A DNA stretch of 34,942 bases from positions 1-34,942 of the forward strand of contig NZ_JH815195.1 in the NCBI RefSeq assembly GCF_000296405.1, in the 5' to 3' direction. Position 1 is the first letter of the stretch; each line of letters begins with the position of its first letter. Below the pieces are notes generated by a model. That model saw only the letters and a program-made list of their open reading frames with translations, was not told the DNA's origin and made no database searches. This document shows, in pieces, positions 34,902 through 34,942 of the stretch. The DNA comes from Corynebacterium otitidis ATCC 51513. GTDB lineage: Bacteria > Actinomycetota > Actinomycetes > Mycobacteriales > Mycobacteriaceae. The position numbers and the translations under genes were made by a program.

Positions 34902-34942
34902 CTAGCCCGCGCGGCGCGCGAGGATGCCCTGCACCCGCCGGC
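34902..34942 (-). CDS. Possible 3' end of a minus-strand gene cut by the window edge
   Basis: Reading in from the right edge on the minus strand, the last 12 codons before TAG (34902-34904) give RRVQGILARRAG. The GC-rich codons and position suggest a gene end, but this is too short to identify. Confidence 0.25.
   Translation of the reverse strand, partial: RRVQGILARRAG

Overview
The window is a high-GC chromosomal segment from a Corynebacterium. The evidence is a RamA-type regulator beside cysK-cysE, mycothiol synthase (MshD), a WhiB3/WhcB-type regulator, a GuaB3 paralogue beside GuaB2, and MurA with Asp in place of the catalytic Cys. Nearly all of it is densely packed core genome. The species cannot be named from the sequence.

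Layout. 1-166: a strong minus-strand promoter and structured leader, probably of an rRNA operon that continues off the left edge. 167-4871: murA, ramA, cysK, cysE and a small NATD1-like acetyltransferase. 4985-5510: four minus-strand tRNAs (Glu, Asp, Asp, Phe). 5695-7277: a tRNA-Lys gene whose 3' end is duplicated, enclosing about 1.5 kb of apparently non-coding, palindrome-rich DNA that looks like the relic of an integrated element. 7424-13347: dus, phoU, and the phosphate transport operon pstSCAB. 13634-18917: mshD, a lipid kinase, a nitrobindin-like gene, pabC, ygfZ and a DUF3073 gene. 19045-23421: guaA, guaB3, guaB2. 23595-24447: a DUF5319 gene and whcB. 24620-33318: a minus-strand series glmS, alr, tsaE, a VKOR gene, tsaB, rimI, tsaD, then groES-groEL under a CIRCE operator. 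33488-34876: a degenerate PTS EIIA-like protein and an alpha/beta-hydrolase-like protein.

How the genes work together. CysE and CysK make cysteine, which feeds mycothiol synthesis completed by MshD. PstSCAB and PhoU import phosphate and sense its supply. GuaB2 and GuaA make GMP. TsaB, TsaD and TsaE install the t6A37 tRNA modification. GlmS, Alr and MurA supply cell-wall precursors. VKOR supplies oxidising power for disulfide formation in exported proteins.

Most noteworthy points. (1) The tRNA-Lys element has 36-bp att-type direct repeats, matching arm-type repeats just inside both ends, short iteron-like repeats, several perfect palindromes, a 50-nt compound hairpin and an outward terminator, but no recognisable integrase. 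It is the best candidate here for something undescribed. (2) Three enzyme-fold proteins lack their expected catalytic residues: the EIIA-like protein (both His), GuaB3 (the Cys loop) and the terminal hydrolase (nucleophile Ser). (3) About a dozen genes have a TANNNT -10 element 6-8 nt before the start codon, which predicts widespread leaderless transcription.
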